NCBI RefSeq assembly: GCF_024055605.1
Contig: NZ_JAMXLX010000007.1
Location: 124,001 to 188,000 of the forward strand
Direction of reading: 5' to 3'
From: Ciceribacter sichuanensis
Lineage (GTDB): Bacteria; Pseudomonadota; Alphaproteobacteria; Rhizobiales; Rhizobiaceae
Length of the DNA stretch: 64,000 nucleotides
Position 1 is the first letter of the stretch. Each line of letters begins with the position of its first letter. A program made the translations under genes and the position numbers. Below are positions 35,509 through 44,861 of the stretch, piece by piece. The notes beneath the pieces are model-generated. The model did not search any database. It saw only the letters and a program-made list of their open reading frames with translations, and had not been told where the DNA came from.

Positions 35509-37548
35509 ATGAATGATCTATCGGCCTCGAAATCCATTTCCGCCCTCGCCGGCATGCTGGAGCTTGCCCGCACCCAGAAACTGCCGTTCAACGATCTCTT
35601 CCAGTTTGCCGAAAGCAGAAGTGCGGCCGGGCTGAAAGCCGAGGCAGCCGAGATCTACAAGAGCTGGATCGCTTTCAACGAGGGCCATCCCTTCCTCCAT
35701 CTCATTTACTTCAACTACTCTGTAACGCTCCGACAGCTCGGGGATATCGCGGGCTCCATCCATGCGCTCAGGGCCTGCCTGAAGCTCGATCCGAAGTTCG
35801 GACCGGCGCATATCAACCTCGGGCGCGCCTTCGAGGACGCGGGCATCGCCACCCAGGCTATCCAGCAGTGGCGCACGCTGGTGGAACTCACCTCCGAGAG
35901 CACGGCGGACCGGATCTCTCATCGCCTCATGGCGCTCCAGCATATCGGCCGCGTCATGGAAAATGCCGGCCTGCTGGAAGAAGCGGAAACGGCCCTCTGG
36001 CAGGCCATGGAGCTGCGGCCCGACAAGACCGAAGCCGGCCAGCACTGGAGCGCCGTCAGGCAGCGCCTGTGCACGTGGCCGATACTCGCTTCCTCGGACC
36101 ATGTTTCCAAGCGGCAGCAGATCGATTCCATGTCGCCGCTGGCGCTTGCCTGCTTCTCTGACGATCCGCTGTTCCAGCTTGCGCGTGCATACCGTTACAA
36201 TAAGTCCTTCGTCGGACGCCCCGATATCAGCAGCTTCCCGCGCAAGGCGCCGAAGCGGAAGGTCGGCACCGGCCAGCGTCTTCGCGTCGGCTACGTATCG
36301 TCCGATCTCCGGGACCACGCAGTCGGCTTCGCGCTTCGCGAAGTGCTGGAATTGCACGACAAGGAAAGCGTTGAAATCTACGCCTATTATTGCGGCGATC
36401 CCGCGCCGAACGACGCAACGCAGGCCCGCATGAAGAAAGCGGTCGACTGCTGGCGCGATATCGCCACGCTCAACGATGCGGAAGCGGCGCGACAGATCGC
36501 CGGCGACGACATCGACATCCTCATCGACGTCAACGGTTACACCAAGAGTGCGAGAACAAAGATCTTCGCATACCGCCCGGCACCGGTCATCGTCAATTTC
36601 TGCGGCTATCCGGGCTCCATGGGCAGCCCGTTCCACCAGTACATGATTACCGACGGCCACATCGTGCCGCCGGAAAACGAAGTCTATTACTCGGAAAAAG
36701 TGCTGCGCATCGCCTGCTGCCAGCCCATCGACCGCAAGAGGGTGATTGCGGACACGCCATCGCGCGCCGAAGCGGGCCTTCCGGAGGACGCCTTCGTCTT
36801 CGCCTGCTTCAACGGTACGCAGAAGATCACCGAGGACACCTTCGCCCAGTGGATGAAGATCCTTGTCGCCGCGCCCGGCAGCGTGCTCTGGCTCCTGAGC
36901 GGCAACGACAGCGCCGACCAGCGCCTGCGGAAGATTGCGGAGAGTGCAGGTGTCGCACCCGAACGCCTGATCTTCGCGCCCAAGGCACCGAACGCCCGAC
37001 ACCTCGCCCGCATTGCGGTGGCCGATCTTTTCCTTGACACCTTCCCTTATGGCGCTCATTCGACCGCAGCCGACGCGCTGACCGTTGGCCTGCCGGTACT
37101 TACCTTCCCCGGCAAGAGCTTTGCGGCGCGCTTCTGCCACAGCATCGTTGCGGCAGCCGGCATTCCGGACCTGATCTGCACCGACCCGGAGGACTACGTC
37201 GAGAAGGCAATCGGATTCGCAAAGGATCCTGCAAGCCTCGGCCGAGTCAAACAGGCCCTGAAGGATGCACGCGAAACCAGCGTATTGCGCGATATTCCGG
37301 GCCTCGCCCGCCGCCTGGAAGAGCTGCTCTGGCAGATGCAGGAGGAATGCGAGCGCGGCGAAACGCCGGTGCCGGACCTGCGCAATCTCGATGTCTACTA
37401 CGATATCGGCGCCGAACTCGTTCTGGAAAACACGACCTTCAGGGATGATGCCGCCTACAGGCAGCGCTATCGCGAGAAGCTGTCGGAATGGCACGATTTC
37501 TCCGCCATCCCGCACGACAACCGCCTCTGGACCGCCCCAGACGCCTGA
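35509..37548 (+). CDS. TPR-containing GT41 (OGT/SPINDLY-like) protein glycosyltransferase
   Basis: The protein has about 679 residues from ATG 35509 (AGGATC upstream; ATG 35497 is an alternative). The N-terminal third has TPR-like helical pairs (for example DIAGSIHALRACLKLDPKFGPAHINLGRAFEDAG). The C-terminal part has the hallmarks of O-GlcNAc transferase: LRVGYVSSDLRDH with the catalytic-type His270, GYPGSMGSPFHQYMITD, the UDP-sugar lysine Lys439 in CFNGTQKI, SVLWLL, and the DLFLDTFPYGAHSTAADALTVGLPVLTFPG segment. It should transfer a sugar to Ser/Thr (or Asn) of a protein in the cytoplasm. It is followed 248 bases later, in the same direction, by the giant Ser/Thr-rich octapeptide protein, its most likely acceptor. 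Confidence 0.88.
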   Translation: MNDLSASKSISALAGMLELARTQKLPFNDLFQFAESRSAAGLKAEAAEIYKSWIAFNEGHPFLHLIYFNYSVTLRQLGDIAGSIHALRACLKLDPKFGPAHINLGRAFEDAGIATQAIQQWRTLVELTSESTADRISHRLMALQHIGRVMENAGLLEEAETALWQAMELRPDKTEAGQHWSAVRQRLCTWPILASSDHVSKRQQIDSMSPLALACFSDDPLFQLARAYRYNKSFVGRPDISSFPRKAPKRKVGTGQRLRVGYVSSDLRDHAVGFALREVLELHDKESVEIYAYYCGDPAPNDATQARMKKAVDCWRDIATLNDAEAARQIAGDDIDILIDVNGYTKSARTKIFAYRPAPVIVNFCGYPGSMGSPFHQYMITDGHIVPPENEVYYSEKVLRIACCQPIDRKRVIADTPSRAEAGLPEDAFVFACFNGTQKITEDTFAQWMKILVAAPGSVLWLLSGNDSADQRLRKIAESAGVAPERLIFAPKAPNARHLARIAVADLFLDTFPYGAHSTAADALTVGLPVLTFPGKSFAARFCHSIVAAAGIPDLICTDPEDYVEKAIGFAKDPASLGRVKQALKDARETSVLRDIPGLARRLEELLWQMQEECERGETPVPDLRNLDVYYDIGAELVLENTTFRDDAAYRQRYREKLSEWHDFSAIPHDNRLWTAPDA

Positions 37549-37556
37549 ATTGCTTC

Positions 37557-37586
37557 GGCCTGCATGCGCCACTCAGCATGCAGGCC
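37557..37586 (+). other. Hairpin after the glycosyltransferase gene
   Basis: Ten-base arms GGCCTGCATG (37557-37566) and CATGCAGGCC (37577-37586) enclose a ten-base loop, nine bases after the stop codon. No T-tract follows. It may be a weak terminator or a processing hairpin between the glycosyltransferase and the giant repeat gene. The rest of 37549-37796 shows no gene. Confidence 0.45.
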
Positions 37587-37796
37587 ACATGGAAGTTGCG
37601 TAGAAGCGCAACGACGGACCAACTACAGGTTCAGGCAAGCCTGTTGCCTATAATTCCCTTTAGCTAGGTAGAGTCTTGTCCGGCCAGCGGCATTTGCCGC
37701 GAGCCGGACCGGCGACGCCGGCCGCGGCCCTTCCGGGACGACTGTTCGTAAACTTTATTGATTTCGACAATCGGCTAACGCCAAAGGTTTTCTCGT

Positions 37797-40700
37797 ATGA
37801 CCTCGACCATACCCTCGCTCAGCGTCACTCAGATCAGATCTCTTTCGACCGCCGCAGTCGCGGCATGGAGCACGGAAGACGTGTCAATGCTGTCCACACG
37901 ACAGCTCGGCGCCCTGTCCTCCGATCAGATCGCGGCGCTGGATACCGAGGACGTCGATGTCCTGAATTCCCAGCAATTGAGCGCGATCTCGCAAAGCGCC
38001 ATTGTCGGGTTGACCTTCGAACAGCTGGCCGTGCTGGACAAGTACGATGTCGAAAGCCTGACTTCGAAGCAGGTCGCAGCCCTCACCACCGCCCAGCTCG
38101 GTGCCTTCACGACCGCGCAGGCGGAGGCGCTGACCTCGCTGCAGGTTTCCGCGCTCAGCTCGTTGCAGATCGCGGCGCTCGGCGTGGAGGATCTTGCGAA
38201 ATTTTCGACCGCTGACATCGCCGCCATCAGCCAGAAGGCGATTTCCGGCCTTTCCACCGACGTGCTGGCATCGCTGACGACCGACCAGATCGCGGCGTTG
38301 AGCACGAAGGCCGTCGCGAGCCTGACGACCGACCAGATCGCGGCCCTGTCCACGAAGCAGGTGACAGCCCTGACGACTGCCCAGATCAGCGTCCTCAAGG
38401 CCGCACACGTCCAGGCCCTCGGCACGAACGACATCGCCACCCTTTCGACTGCCCAGATCGCAGCAATGAGCACCAAGGCCGTCCCGGCCCTGTTCATCGA
38501 CCAGATCGAAGCGATGTCCACTGCGCAGGTCGAGGCCCTTACTGCCGCGCAGGTCAAGACGCTGACGTCCACCCAGCTCGCGGGGCTGGGGACGGAAGAT
38601 CTGGCGACATTCTCTGCTGACGACATGGCAGCCATCACCAGCAAGTCCCTGGCCGGTCTGACGACCGACCAGATCGCGTCCCTGTCCACCAGCCAGATTG
38701 CCGCCCTGAGCACCAGCGGGGTCACGGGCCTGACCGCCGACCAGATGGCGGCGCTTTCGACCGCGCAGGTTGAAGCCCTCACGGCCACGCAGGTGAAGGT
38801 GTTGAGTTCGGCGCAGATCGCCGCACTCGGAGCCGACGATCTCGCGACATTCTCGACCGCCGAAATGGCGGCAATCACCAACAAGGGCATAACGGGTCTC
38901 TCGGAAGATGCCATTGCATCCCTCACTTCCGGCCAGATCACAGCGCTGAGCACGAGCGCCGTCGCGAGCCTGAAAGTGACGCAGATCGCGGCCCTCTCCA
39001 CGGGCCAGTTGGCCGCCCTCACGGCGACGCAGGTCAGCGTCCTCAAGGCGTCGCAGATGCAGGCGCTCGATTCGGACGACATCGCCGCAATGACCACCGC
39101 GCAGATTGCAGCGCTCAGCACCAGCGCGGTTGCGAACCTGACCACCGATCAAGTTGCCGCGCTCTCCACGGCCCAGGTCGAAGTCCTTACGATCAATCAG
39201 GTGAAAGCGCTGGGTTCGATCCAGCTTTCCGCACTGGGGGCCGACGACATCGCGACGTTCTCGCTCGCGGAGATTGCAGCGCTCACGAGCAAGGCGCTCT
39301 CCGGTCTCTCGACCGAGGTGCTGGCTTCGCTTTCCACCAACCAGATCGCCGTGCTGAGCACCAGCGCGATTACCGGCCTTTCGACGGACCAGATGACGGC
39401 CCTGACCACTGCACAGGCCGAAGCGCTCACTGTAGCCCAGGTGGGTGTGTTGAGTTCCTTGCAGATCGCAGCGCTGGGCGCCGACGATCTCGCGACGTTC
39501 ACGTCCGCAGAAATCGCCGCCATCAGCTACAAGTCTGCCGCAGGTCTGGTAACGGATGCCATTTCGGCACTGACTTCCAGCCAGATCGCCGCTCTGAGCA
39601 CGACGACGATCGCGAACCTCACGACAGACCAGATCGACGCCCTGTCCACCGCACAGCTGGCGGCACTGACGGCAGCGCAGATCGCAACGCTGAATTCGAA
39701 GCAGATCGCCGCCCTGGGAACTGACGGAATTGCGTCCCTGTCCACCAGCCAGATCGCGGCGCTCAGCGCCAGGGCCGTCACAGGTCTCAGCTCCGATCAG
39801 ATTCAGGTACTGTCCACCAACCAGATCGAGACCCTTTCCCCGACCCAGATCGCCGCCCTGACCTCGCTGCAGCTCGCAGCTCTGGAGACAGGCGACATCG
39901 CGACATTCTCGACCGCCGACATCGCGGCGCTCACCTCGTCCGCCATTTCAGGCCTCTCGTCGGAACTGATCGAAGCGCTTTCCACTCAGCAGATTGCCGC
40001 GCTCAGTACGACAGCGATCAAGGGTCTCAGCAGCGATCAGGTCAACATGCTGTCGACCGCACAGGTCGAGGCTCTGACCTCAACCCAGGTCGCCGCCCTC
40101 ACCTCGCTGCAACTCGCAGCGCTGGAAACGGCAGACATCGCGACATTCTCGACCGCCGATATCGCGGCGATCACCTCGACGGCGATCTCGGGATTGTCGA
40201 CGAGCATCATTGCGGCGCTTTCCAGCGAGCAGATCGCCGCCCTCAGCACGACCAGCATCAAGGGTCTGAGCACCCTGCAGATCGACGCCTTGAGCTCGAG
40301 CCAGGTCGCAGTCCTTTCGATCAAACAGCTTGCAGCCCTCAGCTCTGCGCAGGTCGCCTCGCTGAACACGGGCAATGTCACGGCATTGACTACCGAGCAG
40401 CTTGCCGCTCTTGGAACCGCAGGCATCGCCGGATTGAGCACCCGCCAGATCGCGGCTCTGGAGCCGGAGCAGATTGCCATCCTGAGCACGGCCCAGCTTG
40501 CCGCACTGACCTCCACCCAGATCGCAGCCCTCGACACTGACGATCTTGCGGTACTGACGACTGCGCAGATCGCGGCGCTGAGCGCATCCGGTATTACGGG
40601 CCTGACCACCAAGCAGATCGACGCACTCAGCAGCGATCAGATTGCAGCGCTTTCGACCAAGCAGATCGCGGCCCTTAGCTCCGACCAGATCGCTGCGCTC

Positions 40701-43700
40701 GATGCAGGCGATATTCAGTCCTTCTCGACGGCCGGCATCGCCGCCATCAGCGCAAGTGCCATTTCGGGATTGTCCACCACCATCCTGTCGTCGCTTTCGT
40801 CGGAACAGATTGCCGCGCTCAGCACGGCAGGTATCGCCGGGCTGACCACCAAGCAGGTTGACGCCCTGAACGCGTCACAGATTGCAACCCTTTCCACCAA
40901 ACAGATCGCAGCCCTGAGCTCCGCCCAGATCGCTACGTTCAGCACGGACGAGATCGCGGTGCTTTCGACTGCGCAGGTCGCAGCGCTCGCAACCGCGGCC
41001 ATCACCGGACTTTCGACCAAGCAGGTCGTCGCCCTGAGCACCGCTCAGGCCGAGGCGCTGACCTCCGCACAGGTCGGCGTCTTCAGTTCAGCTCAGCTTG
41101 CAGCTCTCGAAGCCGAGGATATCGCAACCTTCTCAACCAAGGATATCGCCGCCATCAGTTCGGCCGCCATTGCGGGGCTGTCTACCGACGCGATCGCGGC
41201 ACTCTCGACCGTCCAGATCGACGCCCTGAGCACGGCCGGTATTGCCGCGCTCTCCACCAGGCAGATTGCCGCCCTGAGCACCAGCCAGGCTGAAGCCCTG
41301 AGTTCCTCTCAGGTCGGCGCGCTCAACTCCGCGCAGATCGCGGCACTCACAGCGGCGGACATCGCCACCTTCTCCACGGCCGATATCGCCGCCATCAGTT
41401 CGACTGCAATCGCGGGCCTGCAAACCTCCGTGCTGGCGTCACTTTCGACCGCACAGATCGCGGCGCTCAACACCGCCAGCATCGCCACCCTGTCCACAAA
41501 GCAAATGGATGCGCTCAGCAACGATCAGGTCAAGGCCATGACCACGGCCCAGATCGGCGCGCTGACGTCGAGACAGGTGGCAGCGCTGGGCTCCGACGAT
41601 ATCGCCGGGCTTTCGACGACGCAGATTGCAGCCATCGGTGTTGCCGGAATCGCCGGCCTCACCTCCGCCCAGATCGACGCATTGACCACGGCTCAGGTCG
41701 ATGCGCTCTCCACCAAGCAGATCAATGCGCTCAGCTCGGCTCAGATCGCCGCTTTCGGATCGGAAGACCTCGCGACCTTCTCCACCAAGGATATCGCCGC
41801 GATCAGCTCGACCGCGATCGCCGGCCTGTCGTCAGAGCTCATCGCGACGCTCTCCAGCGATCAGGTCGCGGCCTTCAACGCCACCAGCGTCTCCGGTCTC
41901 TCGACCGACCAGATTGCCGCACTCACAACTGCCGGCATCCGGGCACTGTCGACCGCGCAGATCGCAGCCCTGACCTCGCGTCAGGTCGCGGCTCTCGGGA
42001 CCGACGACATCGCCGCTCTTTCGACCGACCAGATCGCCGCACTCAGCACCGCCGGCATCAAGGCTCTGGGTACTGACGATATCGAGGCCATGAGCCCCGA
42101 TCAGGTCGAGGCTCTGACGAGTGTCCAGGTCGCCGCCCTGACCTCGACGCAGATTGCCGCGCTTGGAACGGATGACATCGCGATGTTCTCCACCAAGGAC
42201 ATTGCAGCACTCGCATCGAGCACGATTTCGGGAATGTCGACCACGCTTCTGGCTGCTCTTTCGACCATCCAGATTGCAGCACTCAGCACCGCTGGCATCG
42301 CTGGTCTTTCCACCGGCCAGATCGCAGCCCTCGGCACCGATCAGGTCGAGGCACTGACGTCTACCCAGGTCGCGGCTCTCAGCTCGGCACAGATTGCGGC
42401 CCTCGGCACCGACGACCTCGATGTGTTTTCGACCGCCGACATCGCCGCCATCAGTTCCAACGCCGTTGCAGGCCTGACCTCCACCCTTCTGGAGTCCCTC
42501 TCGGCAGATCAGATCGAAGCGCTGAGCACGGCAGGAATCGCCGGGTTCTCAACCGACCAGATCGCGATCCTGAGCCTCACACAGGTCAAGGCCCTCACCG
42601 CCGCGCAGATCGCCACCCTGAGTTCCAAACAGGTTGCGGCGCTTGCAACCGACGACATCGCGGCACTCTCCACCGGGCAGGTCGCGGCCTTGAGCACCGC
42701 AGGCATCAAGGGATTGACCACCGACGATATCGTGGCGCTGAGCCCCGAACAGGTCGAGGCCCTGACTGCGACCCAAATCGCGGTGCTGAGTTCGACGCAG
42801 ATCGCGGCCTTCGGCACGGATGACCTCGATACCTTCTCGACCGCGGAAATCGCCGCGATCAGTTCCAGCGCCATTGTCGGCCTGTCAACGGAACTTCTGG
42901 CATCGCTGTCGCCCGATCAGGTCGAAGCGCTGAGCGCCGCGGGCATCGCAGGGCTTTCCTCAAGCCAGATCGCCGCCCTCAACGCCATGCAGATCGACGC
43001 ATTGACGACCGCCCAACTGGCGGCATTGACGTCGAAGCAGGTTGCCGCGCTGGGCACTGATGGCATAGCATCGCTAACCACCGCCCAGATTGCAGCGCTC
43101 GGTACGGCTGGCATCGCCGGTCTCACGACTGCCCAGATCGACGTGCTGAGCGGCGCCCAGGTCGCGGCACTGACGTCGGCGCAGGTTGCGGCACTCAATT
43201 CCGCACAGATCGCCGTCCTCACCGTCGACGATCTGGACATGTTCTCGACCGCTGACATTGCGGCGATCAGTTCGACCGCCATTGCCGGGCTCTCGACCGC
43301 GACGATTGCAGCGCTTTCCACCGATCAGATCGCGGCGCTGAGCACTGCCGGCATTGCCGGGCTTTCGACCAGCCAGATCGTGGCTCTGAGCCCCGAACAG
43401 GTCGAGGCGCTTTCCTCCACGCAGGTCGCCGCCCTGACATCAAAGCAGATCGCGGCGCTCGGCACGGATGACCTCGATATGTTCTCGACGGCAGATATCG
43501 CCGCCATCAGCTCGACGGCCATATCCGGCCTGTCGGCAGCGGCGCTCGCCGCTTTCACGCCGGATCAGATCGCAGCCCTCGGTGCCGCCGGGATCCCCGG
43601 GCTGTCCACCACCCAGATCAGTATGCTGAGTTCCGACCAGATCGCCGCGCTCTCGACGGCTCAGCTTGCGGCTCTGACATCGAAGCAGGTTGCAGCTCTC

Positions 43701-44708
43701 GAAACGGACGACATAGCCTCGCTCTCCACGAGCCAGATCGCCGCCCTCAGCGCCGCAGGCATTGCCGGCCTGACCAGCGGTCAGGTTGCAACGCTCACGG
43801 CTGACCAGATCGAAGCCCTTTCGACCGCCCAGATCGCCGCCCTCAGCTCGGATGCGCTTGCCGGTCTGACGGTCGAGGATATCGAGACCTTCTCGACCGC
43901 GGAACTGGCGGCCATCAGCTCGTCAGCGATCAAGGGTCTGTCGACAGCCATCATCGCGTCGCTCTCCACCGGCGAGATCGCGGCCCTCGGCACCACCGGC
44001 ATCCACGGCCTGAGCAGCGCCCAGGTTGATGCCCTCAGCAGGGAACAGCTCGACTCGCTCACCACCGACCAGATAGCGGCGCTGAGCTCGGACGGGCTTG
44101 CGGGCCTGACCACGGAGGACATGGAGACCTTCTCGACCGCGGAACTGGCCGCGATCAGCTCCTCGGCGATCAAGGGTCTGTCCACGGCCATCATCGCCGG
44201 GCTTTCCTCGAGCCAGATCGCCGTCCTGACGACGGGGCAGGTCGCATCGCTGGGTTATAATCAGGTCGCAGCAATGAGTACCGCCCAGATCGACGCCCTG
44301 TCGATCACGCAGATTGCCGCCCTGACCGCCGTACAGACCGCCGCCCTTGGTACGGATGACATCGCCCTGTTCTCGACCGACGAGATCGCGGCACTGAGTT
44401 CCAGTGCAGTCACCGGACTGAGCACCGGGGTCATCGCCGCCCTGACGACGGCACAGGCCGAGGCTCTGACTTCGGGCCAGGTCGGCTCCCTGACCTCGAC
44501 ACAGGTCGCGGCTCTGGAGATGGAGGATCTCGCCACCTTCTCCACCGAGGACATTGCCTCCTTCAGTTCCACAGGTGTTGGTGGCCTTTCCACCCAGGAC
44601 ATCTCGGGTCTGTCGAACGCCCAACTGGATGCGCTCATGTCTTCGCATATGGGAAATCTCAATTCGGACCAGGTGGCAGCCGTCATCTCCGCCTATCTCA
44701 AGACGTAA
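37797..44708 (+). CDS. Giant octapeptide-repeat protein (2303 residues), function unknown
   Basis: The whole product consists of the leader MTSTIPS and 287 consecutive eight-residue units, ending with VISAYLKT. The consensus is L-[ST]-[ST]-x-[QD]-[IV]-x-A, with hydrophobic residues at positions 1, 6 and 8. I segmented it by eye from end to end and the register never breaks (7 + 287 x 8 = 2303). There is no signal peptide, membrane segment, autotransporter or RTX domain, I saw no cysteine, and only one tryptophan. Ser and Thr make up roughly a quarter of the chain and occur at fixed positions. ATG 37797 is preceded by AAAGG. The upstream gene encodes a GT41 protein glycosyltransferase. I do not recognise a described family; a regular solenoid or filament-like structure that is O-glycosylated is an inference. 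If secreted, the exporter is not encoded nearby. Confidence 0.9.
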   Translation: MTSTIPSLSVTQIRSLSTAAVAAWSTEDVSMLSTRQLGALSSDQIAALDTEDVDVLNSQQLSAISQSAIVGLTFEQLAVLDKYDVESLTSKQVAALTTAQLGAFTTAQAEALTSLQVSALSSLQIAALGVEDLAKFSTADIAAISQKAISGLSTDVLASLTTDQIAALSTKAVASLTTDQIAALSTKQVTALTTAQISVLKAAHVQALGTNDIATLSTAQIAAMSTKAVPALFIDQIEAMSTAQVEALTAAQVKTLTSTQLAGLGTEDLATFSADDMAAITSKSLAGLTTDQIASLSTSQIAALSTSGVTGLTADQMAALSTAQVEALTATQVKVLSSAQIAALGADDLATFSTAEMAAITNKGITGLSEDAIASLTSGQITALSTSAVASLKVTQIAALSTGQLAALTATQVSVLKASQMQALDSDDIAAMTTAQIAALSTSAVANLTTDQVAALSTAQVEVLTINQVKALGSIQLSALGADDIATFSLAEIAALTSKALSGLSTEVLASLSTNQIAVLSTSAITGLSTDQMTALTTAQAEALTVAQVGVLSSLQIAALGADDLATFTSAEIAAISYKSAAGLVTDAISALTSSQIAALSTTTIANLTTDQIDALSTAQLAALTAAQIATLNSKQIAALGTDGIASLSTSQIAALSARAVTGLSSDQIQVLSTNQIETLSPTQIAALTSLQLAALETGDIATFSTADIAALTSSAISGLSSELIEALSTQQIAALSTTAIKGLSSDQVNMLSTAQVEALTSTQVAALTSLQLAALETADIATFSTADIAAITSTAISGLSTSIIAALSSEQIAALSTTSIKGLSTLQIDALSSSQVAVLSIKQLAALSSAQVASLNTGNVTALTTEQLAALGTAGIAGLSTRQIAALEPEQIAILSTAQLAALTSTQIAALDTDDLAVLTTAQIAALSASGITGLTTKQIDALSSDQIAALSTKQIAALSSDQIAALDAGDIQSFSTAGIAAISASAISGLSTTILSSLSSEQIAALSTAGIAGLTTKQVDALNASQIATLSTKQIAALSSAQIATFSTDEIAVLSTAQVAALATAAITGLSTKQVVALSTAQAEALTSAQVGVFSSAQLAALEAEDIATFSTKDIAAISSAAIAGLSTDAIAALSTVQIDALSTAGIAALSTRQIAALSTSQAEALSSSQVGALNSAQIAALTAADIATFSTADIAAISSTAIAGLQTSVLASLSTAQIAALNTASIATLSTKQMDALSNDQVKAMTTAQIGALTSRQVAALGSDDIAGLSTTQIAAIGVAGIAGLTSAQIDALTTAQVDALSTKQINALSSAQIAAFGSEDLATFSTKDIAAISSTAIAGLSSELIATLSSDQVAAFNATSVSGLSTDQIAALTTAGIRALSTAQIAALTSRQVAALGTDDIAALSTDQIAALSTAGIKALGTDDIEAMSPDQVEALTSVQVAALTSTQIAALGTDDIAMFSTKDIAALASSTISGMSTTLLAALSTIQIAALSTAGIAGLSTGQIAALGTDQVEALTSTQVAALSSAQIAALGTDDLDVFSTADIAAISSNAVAGLTSTLLESLSADQIEALSTAGIAGFSTDQIAILSLTQVKALTAAQIATLSSKQVAALATDDIAALSTGQVAALSTAGIKGLTTDDIVALSPEQVEALTATQIAVLSSTQIAAFGTDDLDTFSTAEIAAISSSAIVGLSTELLASLSPDQVEALSAAGIAGLSSSQIAALNAMQIDALTTAQLAALTSKQVAALGTDGIASLTTAQIAALGTAGIAGLTTAQIDVLSGAQVAALTSAQVAALNSAQIAVLTVDDLDMFSTADIAAISSTAIAGLSTATIAALSTDQIAALSTAGIAGLSTSQIVALSPEQVEALSSTQVAALTSKQIAALGTDDLDMFSTADIAAISSTAISGLSAAALAAFTPDQIAALGAAGIPGLSTTQISMLSSDQIAALSTAQLAALTSKQVAALETDDIASLSTSQIAALSAAGIAGLTSGQVATLTADQIEALSTAQIAALSSDALAGLTVEDIETFSTAELAAISSSAIKGLSTAIIASLSTGEIAALGTTGIHGLSSAQVDALSREQLDSLTTDQIAALSSDGLAGLTTEDMETFSTAELAAISSSAIKGLSTAIIAGLSSSQIAVLTTGQVASLGYNQVAAMSTAQIDALSITQIAALTAVQTAALGTDDIALFSTDEIAALSSSAVTGLSTGVIAALTTAQAEALTSGQVGSLTSTQVAALEMEDLATFSTEDIASFSSTGVGGLSTQDISGLSNAQLDALMSSHMGNLNSDQVAAVISAYLKT
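37818..44705 (+). repeat. 287 tandem 24-bp units arranged in 240-bp and 168-bp modules
   Basis: The octapeptides form higher-order modules. Taking octads that start with Phe and read F-x-x-x-[DEG]-[ILM]-A-[AS] as module starts, sixteen octads precede the first. The distances between successive starts are 17, 10, 17, 10, 17, 10, 24, 17, 10, 17, 17, 10, 17, 17, 10, 17, 10, 10 and 7 octads, and the last runs 7 octads to the C-terminus (sum 287). All are sums of 10 and 7. In the 17s and the 24 an acidic octad such as LGTDDIAA also marks the internal boundary at octad 10 and at 17. The units are diverged at DNA level, so this is an old array with later module duplications. Confidence 0.85.
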
Positions 44709-44720
44709 CCGCAGCGCTAC

Positions 44721-44745
44721 AAGGCAGGGCTTTTCGCCCTGCCTT
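44721..44745 (+). terminator. Hairpin after the giant repeat gene
   Basis: Ten-base arms AAGGCAGGGC (44721-44730) and GCCCTGCCTT (44736-44745) with a TTTTC loop start 13 bases after the stop. There is no T-run afterwards, but the position and stem strength fit transcript termination. Confidence 0.55.
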
Positions 44746-44861
44746 GACATTCGGACGGATTGGGCGAGATACGATGCGGCATCGTGAGCTGATGCCGCAT
44801 GGCTCGACAGCGGCGGTGCGACGGGATACCTGATATTCCCCTTCAATTCCGGATAATGCCC

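Noticed and set aside
35518..37572. 684-residue minus-strand frame opposite the glycosyltransferase gene
   Set aside because: The plus-strand frame has a full set of GT41 motifs; the antisense product shows no recognisable domain and is explained by codon bias.
37884..39152. Long minus-strand open frames of 400-500 residues opposite the giant repeat gene (also 37925-39145 and 43923-45416)
   Set aside because: They are antisense to a GC-rich, strictly periodic coding sequence, where stop codons are avoided in other frames by composition. Their products are themselves just the antisense image of the octad repeat and have no ribosome sites or neighbours.
37797..44708. CRISPR or satellite-like array
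   Set aside because: The 24-bp periodicity has no constant repeat with unique spacers; substitutions follow codon positions and keep one long reading frame, so it is protein-coding.
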